Assembly: GCA_001899285.1 (NCBI GenBank)
Contig: MKWA01000015.1
Coordinates: 1 to 64,000 of the forward strand
Length of the DNA stretch: 64,000 bases
Source: Rhizobiales bacterium 64-17
GTDB taxonomy: Bacteria > Pseudomonadota > Alphaproteobacteria > Rhizobiales > Xanthobacteraceae
Direction: 5' to 3'
Shown here: in pieces, positions 8,892-22,569 of the stretch
Position numbering within the stretch: the stretch's first letter is position 1
Layout of the letters: each line of letters starts with the position of its first letter
The notes under the pieces: model-generated
The model's input: the letters and a program-made list of their open reading frames with translations, nothing else
Told to the model about the DNA's origin: nothing
Databases searched by the model: none
Program-made: the position numbers and the translations under genes

Positions 8892-10133
8892 ATGCGCGAC
8901 GACGAGAACCTGACCACCGAACGACCGACTTTCGTGACGCATCTGGAATGCGCCTATACCGGCGAGCGCGTCAAAGCCGACACGCTGCAAAACCTGTCCG
9001 CGGCCGGCAAGCCGCTGCTGGTGAAATACGACCTCGACGGCGTGAAGAATGCTCTCAGCAAGGAAGCGTTGGCGCGCCGTCCGGCCGATCTGTGGCGCTA
9101 TCGCGAACTGTTGCCGGTGCGCAAGGTCGCGGACATCGTCAGCCTCGGCGAGGTGATGACGCCGCTCATCCGCCTGCCCCGGCTGTCGAAATCGCTGGGC
9201 AGCGGCGAGATCATCGTCAAGGACGAAGGCCGGCTGCCGACCGGATCGTTCAAGGCGCGCGGTCTGGTCATGGCGGTGTCGATGGGCAAGGCGCTCGGCG
9301 TCAAGCACATGGCGATGCCGACCAACGGCAATGCCGGCGCGGCGCTCGCGGCCTATGCGACGCGCGCCGGCATCAAGACGACGATCTTCTGCCCGGAGGA
9401 TACGCCGGAGGTAAACGTCAGCGAGATCGAGCTGCAGGGCGCGACGGTCTATCGCGTCAACGGACTGATCGACGATTGCGGAAAAATCGTCGGCGAAGGC
9501 AAGGCCAAGGTCGGCTGGTTCGACGTATCGACCTTGAAGGAGCCGTACCGGATTGAAGGCAAGAAGACCATGGGTCTCGAACTCGCCGAGCAACTCGGCT
9601 GGGACGTGCCGGACGTGATCTTCTATCCGACCGGCGGCGGCACCGGCCTGATCGGCATGTGGAAGGCGTTTGCCGAACTGGAAGCCATCGGCTTCATGGG
9701 CAAGAAGCGCCCGCGCATGGTCGCGGTGCAGGCCGAAGGCTGCGCGCCGATGGTGCGCGCTTACGAAGCGGGCGAGGAGCACGCGCCGCGGTTCGAGAAC
9801 GCGCATACCATCGCATCCGGCATCCGCGTGCCGCAGGCGATCGGCGATTTTCTGATCCTGCGCGCGGTGCGCGAGAGCAAGGGCTTTGCCATCGCCGTGT
9901 CGGATGAGGCGATCACGGCGGCGCTCGACGAGGTGGCGCGCGGCGAAGGGCTGCTGCTGTGTCCGGAAGGCGCGGCAACCTATGCGGCCTACAAGAAGAG
10001 CCTCGCCGAAGGCCGGGTGTCGAAAAGCGATCGTGTCGTGCTCTACAACTGCGCCAGCGGCCTGAAATATCCGCTGCCGCCGGTGACGCGCACGCTCGAC
10101 CGTCACAAGCCGATCGATTATTCGAAGTTCTAA
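8892..10133 (+). CDS. thrC: Threonine synthase
   Basis: A 413-aa PLP-dependent fold-type II enzyme that converts O-phosphohomoserine to threonine. The PLP-binding lysine is in PTGSFKARG (about residue 120), the PLP-phosphate Gly loop is TGGGTGLIG (about 250), and an N-terminal segment with LECAYTGERV resembles the Cys-containing opening of the plant/archaeal-type enzyme. That class is also close to threonine deaminase and cysteate synthase, so the assignment rests on overall layout. GGGGGA lies 9 nt before the ATG. It is monocistronic and followed by a cluster of repeats. Confidence 0.85.
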   Translation: MRDDENLTTERPTFVTHLECAYTGERVKADTLQNLSAAGKPLLVKYDLDGVKNALSKEALARRPADLWRYRELLPVRKVADIVSLGEVMTPLIRLPRLSKSLGSGEIIVKDEGRLPTGSFKARGLVMAVSMGKALGVKHMAMPTNGNAGAALAAYATRAGIKTTIFCPEDTPEVNVSEIELQGATVYRVNGLIDDCGKIVGEGKAKVGWFDVSTLKEPYRIEGKKTMGLELAEQLGWDVPDVIFYPTGGGTGLIGMWKAFAELEAIGFMGKKRPRMVAVQAEGCAPMVRAYEAGEEHAPRFENAHTIASGIRVPQAIGDFLILRAVRESKGFAIAVSDEAITAALDEVARGEGLLLCPEGAATYAAYKKSLAEGRVSKSDRVVLYNCASGLKYPLPPVTRTLDRHKPIDYSKF

Positions 10134-10161
10134 GAGAGAGGCCAGAGGCGCTCTCTTGAAG

Positions 10162-10382
10162 CCTCATGGTGAGGAGCATCGCCATCAGCGCGTTTACGCG
10201 CGTCTTCGACGCGCTATGGCGATGCGTCTCGAACCATGGGGCGGGAGCGTGGCCGCCTCGTCCACCCATCTCGGGTTTACCCGAGATGGGATTCTTGAAT
10301 GCGCAAGTCGGCCAAGGCCGACTTGCGGTGACGCCCCGCCTACGCGCCATGCGCTTCGGCGCGGCTCCTCAGGATGAGGCGG
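10162..10382. repeat. Composite palindromic repeat, family C
   Basis: The element opens with CCTCATGGTGAGGAG, reaches CGTCTCGAACCATGGGGCGG, and ends with CGGCTCCTCAGGATGAGGCGG. The first and last blocks recur at 60521-60632 and, for the CTCCTCAGGATGAGG block, inside the helicase gene at 63128-63268. Two further perfect hairpins sit inside: CCCATCTCGGG/CCCGAGATGGG at 10264-10290 and GCAAGTCGGCC/GGCCGACTTGC at 10302-10325. With the family A copy that follows, it fills the gene-free stretch 10134-10517. Confidence 0.75.
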
Positions 10383-10407
10383 GTGAGAGGCGCGCTTCTC
10401 TCTCCCC

Positions 10408-10497
10408 GTCATGCGCGGGCTTGACCCGCGCATCCACGTCTTACTTTTTCAAGCTGCGACAAAGGCGTGGATGGCCGGGACAAGCCCGGCCATGACG
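10408..10497. repeat. Palindromic intergenic repeat, family A, copy 2
   Basis: The left arm is GTCATGCGCGGGCTTGACCC plus GCGCATCCACGTC, identical to the copy at 131-219; the right arm is GGCGTGGATGGCCGGGACAA plus GCCCGGCCATGACG. It ends about 20 nt before the hisG stop codon. Confidence 0.8.
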
Positions 10498-10517
10498 GCT
10501 GATAGAGCGGAAGCGTC

Positions 10518-11507
10518 TCAGCCCAGCCCGGCTTCGAGCTTCGCATAAAGCGGATTGTCGCGCGCGAACACATAGCCGAGCTCGGCGACCGACACCGCTT
10601 CCGCGCCGTGCTCGCGCAGGAACGTGGTCAGCGCATACATCTTGTCCGGCGGACAGTGCAGCGTCAGCATGCCCGACGAGGTCGGGCCGCCGAACGGCGT
10701 CGCCACGCCGAAGCGTTGCTTCGCGGTTTCCACCAGCGCGTCGTTGCAGGCGGCAAAGCGCGCGCGCACCTCGCGATAGGCGCGGGCGCGGGCCTGTGCG
10801 GCGATCCGGTCGAGGATCACGCGCGCCAGCTCGCGTTGTCCGGCGCCCCAGTGGGCGCCGCGTGCGGCGGCGAGATTGGCTTGCGAGCGCAGGATGATGC
10901 CGTCATCGACGATCTTCAACGCGTTGGCGGCGAGTGTCGTGCCGGTCGTGGTGATGTCAACGATCAGTTCGGCGGTGCCAGCGGCCGGCGCGCCTTCGGT
11001 CGCACCCGAGCTTTCGACGATGCGATAGTCGGCGATGCCGTGCCGCGCGAAAAACGCGCGCGTCAGGTTGATGTATTTCGTCGCGACGCCCGGCTTGCGG
11101 TTGTGATGCTGTCGGAACGCGGTCGCCACATCGTCGAGGTCCGCCATGGTGCGAACATCGATCCACGCCTGCGGCACCGCGACGACGACCGTGGCGTGGC
11201 CGAAGCCAAGCGGCTCCAGCAGCACGATGCGGCGGTCGGCGTCGCGCACCATTTCGCGCACCAGGTCTTCACCGGTCACACCGAGATGCACCGTGCCTTG
11301 CGCGAGGTGCTGAGTGATCTCGGAGGCGGAGAGGTAAGCCACCTCGACGCCGTCGAGGCCGTCGATGGCGCCGCGATAATCGCGCGCGCCGCGCGGCTTC
11401 GCCAGCGGCAGGCCGGCGCGGGCGAAGAACGTCTCGGCGTTTTCCTGCAGCCGGCCCTTGGCCGGCACGGCGAGGATCAACGGCGTGTTCGCGGGCGATT
11501 TGCTCAT
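10518..11507 (-). CDS. hisG: ATP phosphoribosyltransferase
   Basis: First step of histidine synthesis: joins ATP and PRPP. 329 aa. Recognisable HisG segments are [10 protein letters not shown] at the N-terminus, the [12 protein letters not shown] region, and the PRPP-binding loop [18 protein letters not shown] (about 180-200). The C-terminal ~80 residues ([21 protein letters not shown]...) look like an ACT-like extension, so the protein is longer than the ~210-aa short HisG that usually needs HisZ, yet it overlaps hisZ by 4 nt. The hisZ-hisG pair forms one operon on the minus strand. Confidence 0.93.
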   Translation of the reverse strand: MSKSPANTPLILAVPAKGRLQENAETFFARAGLPLAKPRGARDYRGAIDGLDGVEVAYLSASEITQHLAQGTVHLGVTGEDLVREMVRDADRRIVLLEPLGFGHATVVVAVPQAWIDVRTMADLDDVATAFRQHHNRKPGVATKYINLTRAFFARHGIADYRIVESSGATEGAPAAGTAELIVDITTTGTTLAANALKIVDDGIILRSQANLAAARGAHWGAGQRELARVILDRIAAQARARAYREVRARFAACNDALVETAKQRFGVATPFGGPTSSGMLTLHCPPDKMYALTTFLREHGAEAVSVAELGYVFARDNPLYAKLEAGLG

Positions 11508-12661
11508 GTGCGGTCTCCCGCGGCGAACCGCTCCACCCAGACCGCGAGGCCGACGGCGGGGATCGGCGCTGGTGCGCCGAGGCGCGTCAGCAAGTCGTCG
11601 TAGCGCCCGCCGGCAACCAGCGGTCCGGCGTCCGGCGCGGCGGGGTCGGTCAGCTCAAACACGAGACCACTGTAATAGTCGAAGCCGCGGCTGAACGCGG
11701 TTGAGAAACGGATGCGCGAGACATCGACGCCGCGCGCGGCAAGGAAGCCGGTACGGCTCTCGAACAGATCGAGTGCGGGCGTGACGGTGAAGCCGGCGTC
11801 GGACGCGAGCGCGCGCAGTTGCGCCGCCGCGCTGTCGGGATCGCCGCTGATCGACAGGAACCGCTCGATCATCGCGCGCTGCTCGCGCGGCAGCTTGCTC
11901 GAGGCGCCAAGCGCGGATTGTTCGAGAAACCGTTCGGCGATTTCCGCGACCGAGCGGCCGCCGACCGCGTTGATGCCGGCGATCGACAACAGGTCAGTGA
12001 CGAGGGCGTGCGCGCCTTTCGGATCGGCGCCGGACAGCGCGGCCAGCACGCCGCGATAATCGGGCTGGTTGCCGTTGCTGCCGATCACCAGCCGGTCGAG
12101 ATCCTGCGCGAGATTGCTCTTGCGGTTGAAATCCTTGATCAGCCGCCGCTTCCACGCCGGCGGCAGATCGAGCGCGGCGATCAGCGCCGCGAACAAGGCG
12201 ACGTCGCCGATCTGGATCACCGGCGCGGTGACGCCGTAATGCGCCGTGGCCTCGAGGCCGAGCGCCAGCATTTCCGCATCGGCGGCGGCCTTGTCGGTGC
12301 GTCCGAACGACTCGACGCCGGCCTGCAGGAATTCGGCCGGGCCGTTGTCACGATGACGGAAGACGGGACCGAGGCAGCAATAGCCCTGCGCCTTGCCGGC
12401 ATCCGGCGAGGCGAGGTAGTCGCGCGACACCGGAATGGTGAGATCGGGCCGCAGGCAGCATTCGCTGCCGTCGGGCGCCGTGGTCGTGTACATCCGCATG
12501 CGGATGTCCTCGCCCGACAGATCGAGGAACGGCTCGGCCGGCTGCAGCACGGCCGGCGTCAGGCGGCGATAGCCCGCGCGCTCATAGCCGGCGACCAGCG
12601 CACCGGCGCGCCCACGGGCGTCCGGGTCGAGGCTGGGAAAAGGCGAGCTCTGCGCGTCCAT
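11504..12661 (-). CDS. hisZ: ATP phosphoribosyltransferase regulatory subunit
   Basis: A 385-aa catalytically inactive paralogue of histidyl-tRNA synthetase that activates HisG and mediates histidine feedback. It has the class II fold segments (motif 2-like [35 protein letters not shown] at the C-terminus) but lacks the anticodon-binding domain of HisRS. The ATG at 12661 was chosen because the conserved sequence starts there; the 91-codon open upstream extension is not homologous. Its stop overlaps the hisG start, so the two are coupled. Confidence 0.92.
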   Translation of the reverse strand: MDAQSSPFPSLDPDARGRAGALVAGYERAGYRRLTPAVLQPAEPFLDLSGEDIRMRMYTTTAPDGSECCLRPDLTIPVSRDYLASPDAGKAQGYCCLGPVFRHRDNGPAEFLQAGVESFGRTDKAAADAEMLALGLEATAHYGVTAPVIQIGDVALFAALIAALDLPPAWKRRLIKDFNRKSNLAQDLDRLVIGSNGNQPDYRGVLAALSGADPKGAHALVTDLLSIAGINAVGGRSVAEIAERFLEQSALGASSKLPREQRAMIERFLSISGDPDSAAAQLRALASDAGFTVTPALDLFESRTGFLAARGVDVSRIRFSTAFSRGFDYYSGLVFELTDPAAPDAGPLVAGGRYDDLLTRLGAPAPIPAVGLAVWVERFAAGDRT

Positions 12662-12951
12662 GGTTCGATCGATCGGTGGCTTGATGCCGGGCTGGCGGTT
12701 CGGCGGCCGTTTAGCATGACAACGGCCGGTTTTCGATGCCCAGCCGCCGATTGGCTTAATGAGCGGCATATGGGCCGCGACGCCCCCAAAACAGGGTTTC
12801 AAAAATGCCCGGTAATCGACCGGTATGGCCGTCAAACTGTTAAGGATGATCGCCGGAGTCGCCAGGTTCCATACGCTGATATCCGGTGGTAACGGCTCGT
12901 CAATGCTCCGCCCCGTAAGCTTTTGGCCGGGCAACGAAGTGGTGCGGGCAG

Positions 12952-13416
12952 ATGCCCCAGACGATCTCGCGGGACCATGTTCTCGCTTTCTATCACGCCT
13001 ACAGCCAACGCGACCTCGCGGCGGTGAGGACGTTTCTGCAGGAGGATGTGCACTGGACCGTCAATGGTCCGGTGGACGTGTTGGCGTATTGCGGCGAGCG
13101 GCGTAACCGCGATGACGTGATGCGCATGTTGCGTCAGGTCGTGCCGCAGATGTTTCGGCACCGGCAGTTCGACATCGACAGGATCCTGATCGACGGCAAT
13201 TCGGTGGCAGTGCTGGCGCGCCTGTCAGGCGTGAAGCATGATGGCCGGGCGGTATGCTTCCGGCTGTCGCATTTCGTCGAATTTCGCGACGGGCGGATCG
13301 CCACGCTGACATCGATCATCGACAGCTTCAACGCGGTCGAGCAGATCACCGGCCATGCCATCGATCTTGGTGCGGCGCCGACGCTCGTTCCCGACAACGA
13401 CGTTGTGACGGTGTAA
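12952..13416 (+). CDS. NTF2-like (SnoaL/ketosteroid isomerase-type) protein
   Basis: A 154-aa protein with the pattern of the NTF2 fold: helix HVLAFYHAYSQRDLAAVRTFL, then DVHWTVNGP, a helical DDVMRMLRQVVPQMF and the beta strands FDIDRILIDGNSVAVLARL and HFVEFRDGRIATLTSIID. Such proteins are small hydratases, isomerases or binding domains; no specific role can be assigned. It sits on the opposite strand between hisZ and hisS, which are usually adjacent in related genomes, and its stop codon lies 3 nt from the hisS stop. Confidence 0.75.
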   Translation: MPQTISRDHVLAFYHAYSQRDLAAVRTFLQEDVHWTVNGPVDVLAYCGERRNRDDVMRMLRQVVPQMFRHRQFDIDRILIDGNSVAVLARLSGVKHDGRAVCFRLSHFVEFRDGRIATLTSIIDSFNAVEQITGHAIDLGAAPTLVPDNDVVTV

Positions 13417-13419
13417 CGC

Positions 13420-14922
13420 TCAGGACGTGCCGCTGCGGGCGAGGATGCCGCGCACCGCCTCGACAAGATCGGCTTCCGGCACGCTGATCTGCGCCTGCGC
13501 CTGCTTGTCGAGATAGAGGTCGCGTGCGGTGTCGTCCTTCGCCAGTTCGGCGCCGCGGGCGAGATCCTTGATGGTGACCTCGCCTTTGGCCTTCTCGTCC
13601 GAACCCTGGATGACGACGCACGGCGCGTTGCGCTTGTCGGCGTATTTCATCTGGTTACCGAAATTCTTCGGATTGCCGAGATAGAGTTCGGCGCGGATGC
13701 CGGCGTTGCGCAGTTGCGTCACCATCGCCTGATAATCGGCGAGGCGGTCGCGATCGAAGATCGTGACGACGACAGGCCCCGTCATTGGCTTGCTGTCGAT
13801 GCGGCCGATCAGCGACAGCGCCGCCATCAGCCGCGACACGCCGATGGAGAAACCGGTCGCCGGCACCGGCTCGCCACGGAAGCGCGAGACGAGGCCATCG
13901 TAACGGCCGCCGCCGCCAACCGAGCCGAACCGTACCGGACGGCCCTTCTCATCCTTCGCTTCGAGCAGCAATTCGACCTCGTAAACGGGGCCGGTGTAAT
14001 ATTCGAGACCACGCACCACCGCAGGGTCGATGACAATGCGGCCGTCATTGTAGCCGGCGCGGTCGATCAACTCGCCAATCGCGTTGAGTTCTTCGATGCC
14101 CTGCGCGCCAGTCGCGGAGGAGCCGATGACGCGCGAGAGGTTGGCAAGCGTATGCGCGGTGTCCGCACCCTTGGCATCGGAGAAGGCGAGCACGCGGTCG
14201 CACGCGGCCGCATCGAGCCCTGCGCCCTTGGTGAAGTCGCCGCTCTCGTCCTTGCGGCCTTCGCCGAGCAACTGTCGCACGCCGTCCGGCCCGAGCCGGT
14301 CGAGCTTGTCGATGGCGCGCAGTACGGTGAGCCGTTTGCCGGTATTGGCGTCGCCGGCGAGGCCGATCGACTCCAGCACGCCGTCGAGCACCTTGCGGTT
14401 GTTGACCTTCACCACGTACTGACCGCGACGGATGCCGAGCTTTTCCATCGTGTCGGCGGCGAGCATGCACATCTCGGCATCGGCGGCCGGGGACGACGAG
14501 CCGACCGTGTCGGCGTCAAACTGCATGAACTGGCGGAAGCGGCCGGGGCCGGGCTTCTCGTTGCGGAACACCCAGCCGAAACGATAGCTGCGATAGGGCT
14601 TCGCCAGCGCGTCGTAATTCTCGGCGACATAGCGGGCGAGCGGCGCGGTGAGATCGTAGCGCAGCGACAGCCACTGCTCGTCGTCGTCCTGGAACGAGAA
14701 CACGCCCTCGTTGGGGCGATCCTGATCCGGCAGGAATTTGCCGAGCGCGTCGGTGTATTCGATCGCCGGTGTCTCAACCGGCTCGAAGCCGTAAAGCTCA
14801 TATTGCGCGCTGATCGCCTCGACCATGCGGCGCGTGGCGATAATGGCAGTGGCGTCGCGGTCTTCGAGACCACGCGGCTTGCGTGCCTTGAGCTTCTGCG
14901 GCTTTTTCGATTTGTCGTTCAT
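13420..14922 (-). CDS. hisS: Histidine--tRNA ligase
   Basis: A 500-aa class II aminoacyl-tRNA synthetase. Motif 2 is [20 protein letters not shown], the histidine-specific segments are the equivalent of [14 protein letters not shown] (HisA) and GGGGRYDGL (HisB), and the C-terminal ~95 residues form the anticodon-binding domain. The motif 2 loop and insert pattern look like the divergent HisRS of Rhizobiales/Caulobacterales, which pairs with tRNA-His lacking the usual G-1; that link is known for the group and is inferred here. The Lys/Arg-rich N-terminal extension (1-18) is ordinary for these. The gene is minus strand, 3 nt from the NTF2-like gene. Confidence 0.95.
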   Translation of the reverse strand: MNDKSKKPQKLKARKPRGLEDRDATAIIATRRMVEAISAQYELYGFEPVETPAIEYTDALGKFLPDQDRPNEGVFSFQDDDEQWLSLRYDLTAPLARYVAENYDALAKPYRSYRFGWVFRNEKPGPGRFRQFMQFDADTVGSSSPAADAEMCMLAADTMEKLGIRRGQYVVKVNNRKVLDGVLESIGLAGDANTGKRLTVLRAIDKLDRLGPDGVRQLLGEGRKDESGDFTKGAGLDAAACDRVLAFSDAKGADTAHTLANLSRVIGSSATGAQGIEELNAIGELIDRAGYNDGRIVIDPAVVRGLEYYTGPVYEVELLLEAKDEKGRPVRFGSVGGGGRYDGLVSRFRGEPVPATGFSIGVSRLMAALSLIGRIDSKPMTGPVVVTIFDRDRLADYQAMVTQLRNAGIRAELYLGNPKNFGNQMKYADKRNAPCVVIQGSDEKAKGEVTIKDLARGAELAKDDTARDLYLDKQAQAQISVPEADLVEAVRGILARSGTS

Positions 14923-15000
14923 TTTTGTCGGTCCTGCCGCGCTTCATAGCCACGGCGGGGCCGGCTGTCATCCCCGCAGTCGATCATCCTGTCGGTGTCG

Positions 15001-18606
<3,606 letters not shown>

Positions 18607-18789
18607 TCTGTGATCCTGTGCCGTCCCGGTGCGGTTATAGGGCTCCGTGTAAAAGTGCGGAAGCGGCGGCGTTGCCGATGCACAGGCCAGGTCGATTTTT
18701 AGGCAGGCCGGGTCTTGCCACCCCCACGGCGAAAGCGCGATGCTTCATCCGGGCCCGTCGCCGGTCTGGCCGGGCATGAGGGGGATGAC

Positions 18790-19764
18790 ATGACGATGGT
18801 GATCCGAGGCGTCGCGGCGCTGGCATTGACGGCTCTGTTGTCGACCGCCGCGCAGGCGCAAACCAAGTGGGACATGCCGACGCCTTATCCGGCCGGGAAT
18901 TTCCACACCAAGAACATCGTCACTTTCACCGAGGATATCGACAAGGCGACCAAGGGTGCGGTGAAGATCACCGTTCATCCGGCCGGCTCGCTGATCAAGC
19001 ATGCGGATATCAAGCGGTCCGTCCGGCAGGGGACGGCGCCAATCGGCGAGATGATCATCTCGCTGGCGTCGAATGAATCGCCGATCTACGGTCTCGATTC
19101 CGTCCCCTTCCTCGCCACCGGATATGATGCGGCGCGCAAACTCTATGCCGCCCAGAAACCCTATCTCGAAAAGCTTCTGGACAAGGAGGGGCTGAAACTC
19201 TTGTTCTCCGTGCCGTGGCCGCCGCAGGGGATTTACGCCAAACGCGACATCAACAGCGTCGCGGATCTCAAGGGCCTGAAATTCCGGACCTACAATGCCA
19301 CCATCGGCAGGATCGCGGCGCTCGCCGGTGCGATCCCGACGCAGATCGAAGTGCCTGATCTTCCGACAGCCTTCGCGACCGGCCGTGTCGATGTGATGAT
19401 TACCTCGGCGTCCACCGGCGTCGATACCAAGGCTGAGGATTACCTGACGCACTACTACGACACGCAGGCCTGGCTCCCGCGCAATATGGTGTTTGTGAAC
19501 AAGGATGCGTTCGCCAAGCTATCGGCAGAGCAGCAGAAGGCGGTGCTCGACGCCGCGAAGGTTGCGGAGGAGCGTGGCTGGAAAGCGTCGGAAGAGGAAA
19601 TGTCGATCAAGACCAGCGCGCTCAAGGCTGCCAAGATCAAGGTGTTGCCGCCGAGCCCGGAATTGAAGGCCGGACTGGCCAAGATCGGCGAGACCATCAC
19701 CACCGAATGGGAAGCGTCGGCTGGCGCGGACGGCAAGGCGATCCTTGCCGCGTTCCGGAAATGA
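18790..19764 (+). CDS. dctP: TRAP transporter substrate-binding protein (DctP family)
   Basis: A 324-aa periplasmic protein: signal peptide to AQA (about residue 23), then KWDMPTPYPAGNFHTKNIVTF and the DctP signature segment SVADLKGLKFRTYN, whose Arg usually salt-bridges the carboxylate of the ligand. The ligand is therefore probably an organic acid. The ATG at 18790 follows GAGGGGGA. It heads a dctP-dctQ-dctM operon divergent from the 5-oxoprolinase gene; the 183-bp gap between them must hold both promoters. Pyroglutamate-binding TRAP proteins are known (Bordetella DctP6/DctP7), so such a ligand is a reasonable guess. Confidence 0.88.
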   Translation: MTMVIRGVAALALTALLSTAAQAQTKWDMPTPYPAGNFHTKNIVTFTEDIDKATKGAVKITVHPAGSLIKHADIKRSVRQGTAPIGEMIISLASNESPIYGLDSVPFLATGYDAARKLYAAQKPYLEKLLDKEGLKLLFSVPWPPQGIYAKRDINSVADLKGLKFRTYNATIGRIAALAGAIPTQIEVPDLPTAFATGRVDVMITSASTGVDTKAEDYLTHYYDTQAWLPRNMVFVNKDAFAKLSAEQQKAVLDAAKVAEERGWKASEEEMSIKTSALKAAKIKVLPPSPELKAGLAKIGETITTEWEASAGADGKAILAAFRK

Positions 19765-19812
19765 CGAAGTGGACGGGCGCTCGCGCATGACACGCGGGAG
19801 CGTCAGCTGACC

Positions 19813-20370
19813 ATGCGTCGGTTTCTCGATGCGCTCTACGCCGTCACGCTGTGGCTTGCGGCCGGGTGTCTGGTTGCGATCGGACTCCTGGTCGGCGTCC
19901 AGCTCGCGAGCCGTATCGTCGATAAGCTGCTGGGGCTGGTCGGGCTGTCGCCCTTCGGATTCATCATCCTCTCGCTTGAGGAGTTTTGCGGCTTCCTGCT
20001 GGCGGCGGCGAGTTTCTTTGCGCTGGCAGGAACGCTGAAAGCCGGCGCGCATATCCGCGTGACCATGTTGCTGTCGGCGGTCGGGGAGACGTGGCGGCGC
20101 TATCTCGAACTGTGGGTGCTTGGCGTCTCGGCGATTGCGGCCGGTTACATCGCCGCGCAGGTCGGGGGCTACGCATTCTATTCCTGGAAATTCAATGAAG
20201 TGTCGTCGGGGGTGGTGCCGCTCCCGCTGTTCTGGCCGCAGGCGGCGATGGCGGTGGGCGCCGGCGTGCTGGCGATCGCGCTGCTCGACGAGTTCGTTCG
20301 TGTCGCGCGCGGCGGGCAACCGACGTTCCGCCAGGCCGAAGACGCGCTGACGCTCGGGAAGGAAGGCTGA
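19813..20370 (+). CDS. dctQ: TRAP transporter small permease subunit (DctQ)
   Basis: A 185-aa protein with four hydrophobic segments. The helix 2 region LSLEEFCGFLLAAASFFALAGTLKAGAHIRV is typical of DctQ, which partners the large permease DctM in the Na+-driven TRAP complex. It starts 48 nt after dctP, and its TGA shares one base with the dctM ATG. Confidence 0.88.
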   Translation: MRRFLDALYAVTLWLAAGCLVAIGLLVGVQLASRIVDKLLGLVGLSPFGFIILSLEEFCGFLLAAASFFALAGTLKAGAHIRVTMLLSAVGETWRRYLELWVLGVSAIAAGYIAAQVGGYAFYSWKFNEVSSGVVPLPLFWPQAAMAVGAGVLAIALLDEFVRVARGGQPTFRQAEDALTLGKEG

Positions 20371-21677
20371 TGGGCCTGATCGAACTGGCGTCGATATTGA
20401 TCCTGCTGCTGTTCGTGATCCTCGCGTCCGGCGTCTGGATTGGCATTGCGCTTGGTCTGGTCGGCTTTGTTGCCGTGCTGACGAAAGCGTCGGTGCCGGC
20501 CGGACAGGTGCTCGCCACGTCGGTCTGGGGCGCATCGAATTCGTGGGATTTGACCGCGCTGCCGATGTTCATCTGGATGGGCGAGATCCTGTACCGCACG
20601 CGCCTCTCCGAAGACATGTTTGAGGGTCTGGCGCCGTGGCTGCAAAAGCTGCCGGGACGGTTGCTGCATGTGAACGTGGTCGGCTGTGCGATCTTCGCGG
20701 CGGTGTCAGGGTCGTCGGCGGCGACTTGCGCGACCATCGGCCGGATTTCACTGCCGCAACTGGTCAAGCGCGGCTACGACATCCGCATGGCGATCGGCAC
20801 GCTGGCGGGTGCCGGGACGCTCGGCTTGCTGATTCCCCCGTCGATCATCATGATCGTCTACGCAACGGCGACCGATCAATCGATCGCGCGATTGTTCATC
20901 GCCGGTGTACTGCCCGGCATCATGCTGGCGTTGCTGTTCTCCGGCTTCATCGTCGCCTGGGCGCTGCTCAACAAGGAGCGGATGCCGCCGCCTGAGCCGA
21001 CCAGCAGTTTTGCGAACCGTATTGCCGCGACCCGTCGGTTGATCCCGGTGATCCTGCTGATCCTCGGGGTGATCGGCTCGATCTATGGCGGTCTGGCGTC
21101 CGCGACTGAGGCTGCCGTGGTCGGCGTGTTTCTGTCGCTCGGTCTGTCGTGGTGGATGAAAACGCTGAACTGGAGCACCTTCCGTGACGCGTTGCTGGGA
21201 GCCACGCGCACTTCCTGCATGATCGCCTTCATTCTCGCGGGCGCCGCTTTTCTCACGACGACCATGGGCTTCACCGGCATCCCGCGCGCGCTGGCGGAAT
21301 GGGTCGGCTCGCTTAATCTCTCGCATTGGGCGCTGCTGGGTGCCCTGACAGTGTTCTATGTGATCCTCGGCTGTTTCCTCGATGGCATTTCGATGGTGGT
21401 GTTGACCACGGCCGTCATCATGCCGGTGGTGCAGAAGGCCGGCTTCGACCTGATCTGGTTCGGCATCTACATCGTTTTGGTGGTTGAGATGGCGCAGATC
21501 ACGCCGCCGGTCGGATTCAATCTCTATGTGCTGCAAGGCATGACCGGTCGCGACATCTTCAAGATCGGTGCCTATACGGCACCGCTGTTCCTGCTGATGG
21601 TCGTGGCGGTAGCGATGCTGGTGGCGTTTCCCGGCATCGCGCTCTGGTTGCCGTCGACGATGCTAGATGCACGGTAA
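20370..21677 (+). CDS. dctM: TRAP transporter large permease subunit (DctM)
   Basis: A 435-aa inner-membrane protein with about 12 hydrophobic segments, including GCAIFAAVSGSSAATCATIG and GTLGLLIPPSIIMIVYA, which are hallmark DctM loops that bind Na+ and substrate. It completes the TRAP transporter with the upstream dctP and dctQ and is translationally coupled to dctQ by a 1-nt overlap. No further gene follows on this strand. Confidence 0.92.
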   Translation: MGLIELASILILLLFVILASGVWIGIALGLVGFVAVLTKASVPAGQVLATSVWGASNSWDLTALPMFIWMGEILYRTRLSEDMFEGLAPWLQKLPGRLLHVNVVGCAIFAAVSGSSAATCATIGRISLPQLVKRGYDIRMAIGTLAGAGTLGLLIPPSIIMIVYATATDQSIARLFIAGVLPGIMLALLFSGFIVAWALLNKERMPPPEPTSSFANRIAATRRLIPVILLILGVIGSIYGGLASATEAAVVGVFLSLGLSWWMKTLNWSTFRDALLGATRTSCMIAFILAGAAFLTTTMGFTGIPRALAEWVGSLNLSHWALLGALTVFYVILGCFLDGISMVVLTTAVIMPVVQKAGFDLIWFGIYIVLVVEMAQITPPVGFNLYVLQGMTGRDIFKIGAYTAPLFLLMVVAVAMLVAFPGIALWLPSTMLDAR

Positions 21678-21687
21678 CGTCGGCTGA

Positions 21688-22569
21688 TCATCCGCGCGTG
21701 ACGCGCATGCGCTGGCCGATCATCACGATCACGACGACGGCGGCCGCGAACAGAAGGGTTTTCAACTCGATCGGCTCGCCGTTGACCGGCCACGCCAGCG
21801 CCACCACGGTGAACGGCTGCAGCAGCAGCATCTGTCCGGCACGCGCGACGCCGATGCGCAGCATCGCCGCGTTGTAGACGAAGAACGAGAGATACTGGCT
21901 GACCAGCGCGACGTAGAGCAGGGCACTCCATTGCGGTGCCGGCACCGAGGCGATGTTCGCTGGCCAAAGTAGAATGACGGCGATCAGGGTCAGCGGCGCA
22001 TACATCACCACCGACCACGAGATCACTTCCCAGCCCGGCATCAGCGCCGTCGCCTTGCCCGAGAGCGTATAGCCGATGCCGCCGAATACGACGGTGGCGA
22101 GCAGGAACAGGTCGCCCCAATGCGCGTCGCTCACGCCGGTGTCGCGGATCATGAACATGACCACCAGCGCCGAGCCGATGACGCCGGTGATCCAGAAGCC
22201 GAGGCTCGGCCGCTCCTTCGCCAGCGCGGCGGCGGCAACGGCGGTCGCCAGCGGCAGGATGCCCATCACCACGCCGCCATGTGCCGCCGGCACCGACATC
22301 ATCGCCAGTGCCGCGCACAGCGGAAACAGCGCGACCGTGAACAGCCCGGCGATAAAGCAGGCGATCAGTTTATTGCGTGACGGGATGCCTCGCCGCGCCA
22401 CGATCAGCGCCAGCGAAGCCGCGATCCCGGCGATGGTGATCCGCATCGCCGTCAGGAACAGCGGGTCGAATCCCTGCACGGCGAGCCGCGTCGCCGGCAG
22501 CGTGCCGGCGAACAGCACCATGCCGAAGAAGGCGAGCAGCAGTCCGGTGGTATCGCGTGGGCCGGTCAT
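21688..22569 (-). CDS. DMT superfamily (EamA) transporter
   Basis: A 293-aa membrane protein with ten hydrophobic segments in two homologous halves. The first begins TGLLLAFFGMVLFAGTLPATRLAV and the second holds VFGGIGYTLSGKATALMPGWEVISWSV, as in EamA-type drug/metabolite exporters. The substrate is unknown. The ATG at 22569 was preferred because the first membrane helix starts right after it; the frame is open 43 codons further up. It converges with dctM, leaving only 10 nt between stop codons. Confidence 0.85.
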   Translation of the reverse strand: MTGPRDTTGLLLAFFGMVLFAGTLPATRLAVQGFDPLFLTAMRITIAGIAASLALIVARRGIPSRNKLIACFIAGLFTVALFPLCAALAMMSVPAAHGGVVMGILPLATAVAAAALAKERPSLGFWITGVIGSALVVMFMIRDTGVSDAHWGDLFLLATVVFGGIGYTLSGKATALMPGWEVISWSVVMYAPLTLIAVILLWPANIASVPAPQWSALLYVALVSQYLSFFVYNAAMLRIGVARAGQMLLLQPFTVVALAWPVNGEPIELKTLLFAAAVVVIVMIGQRMRVTRG

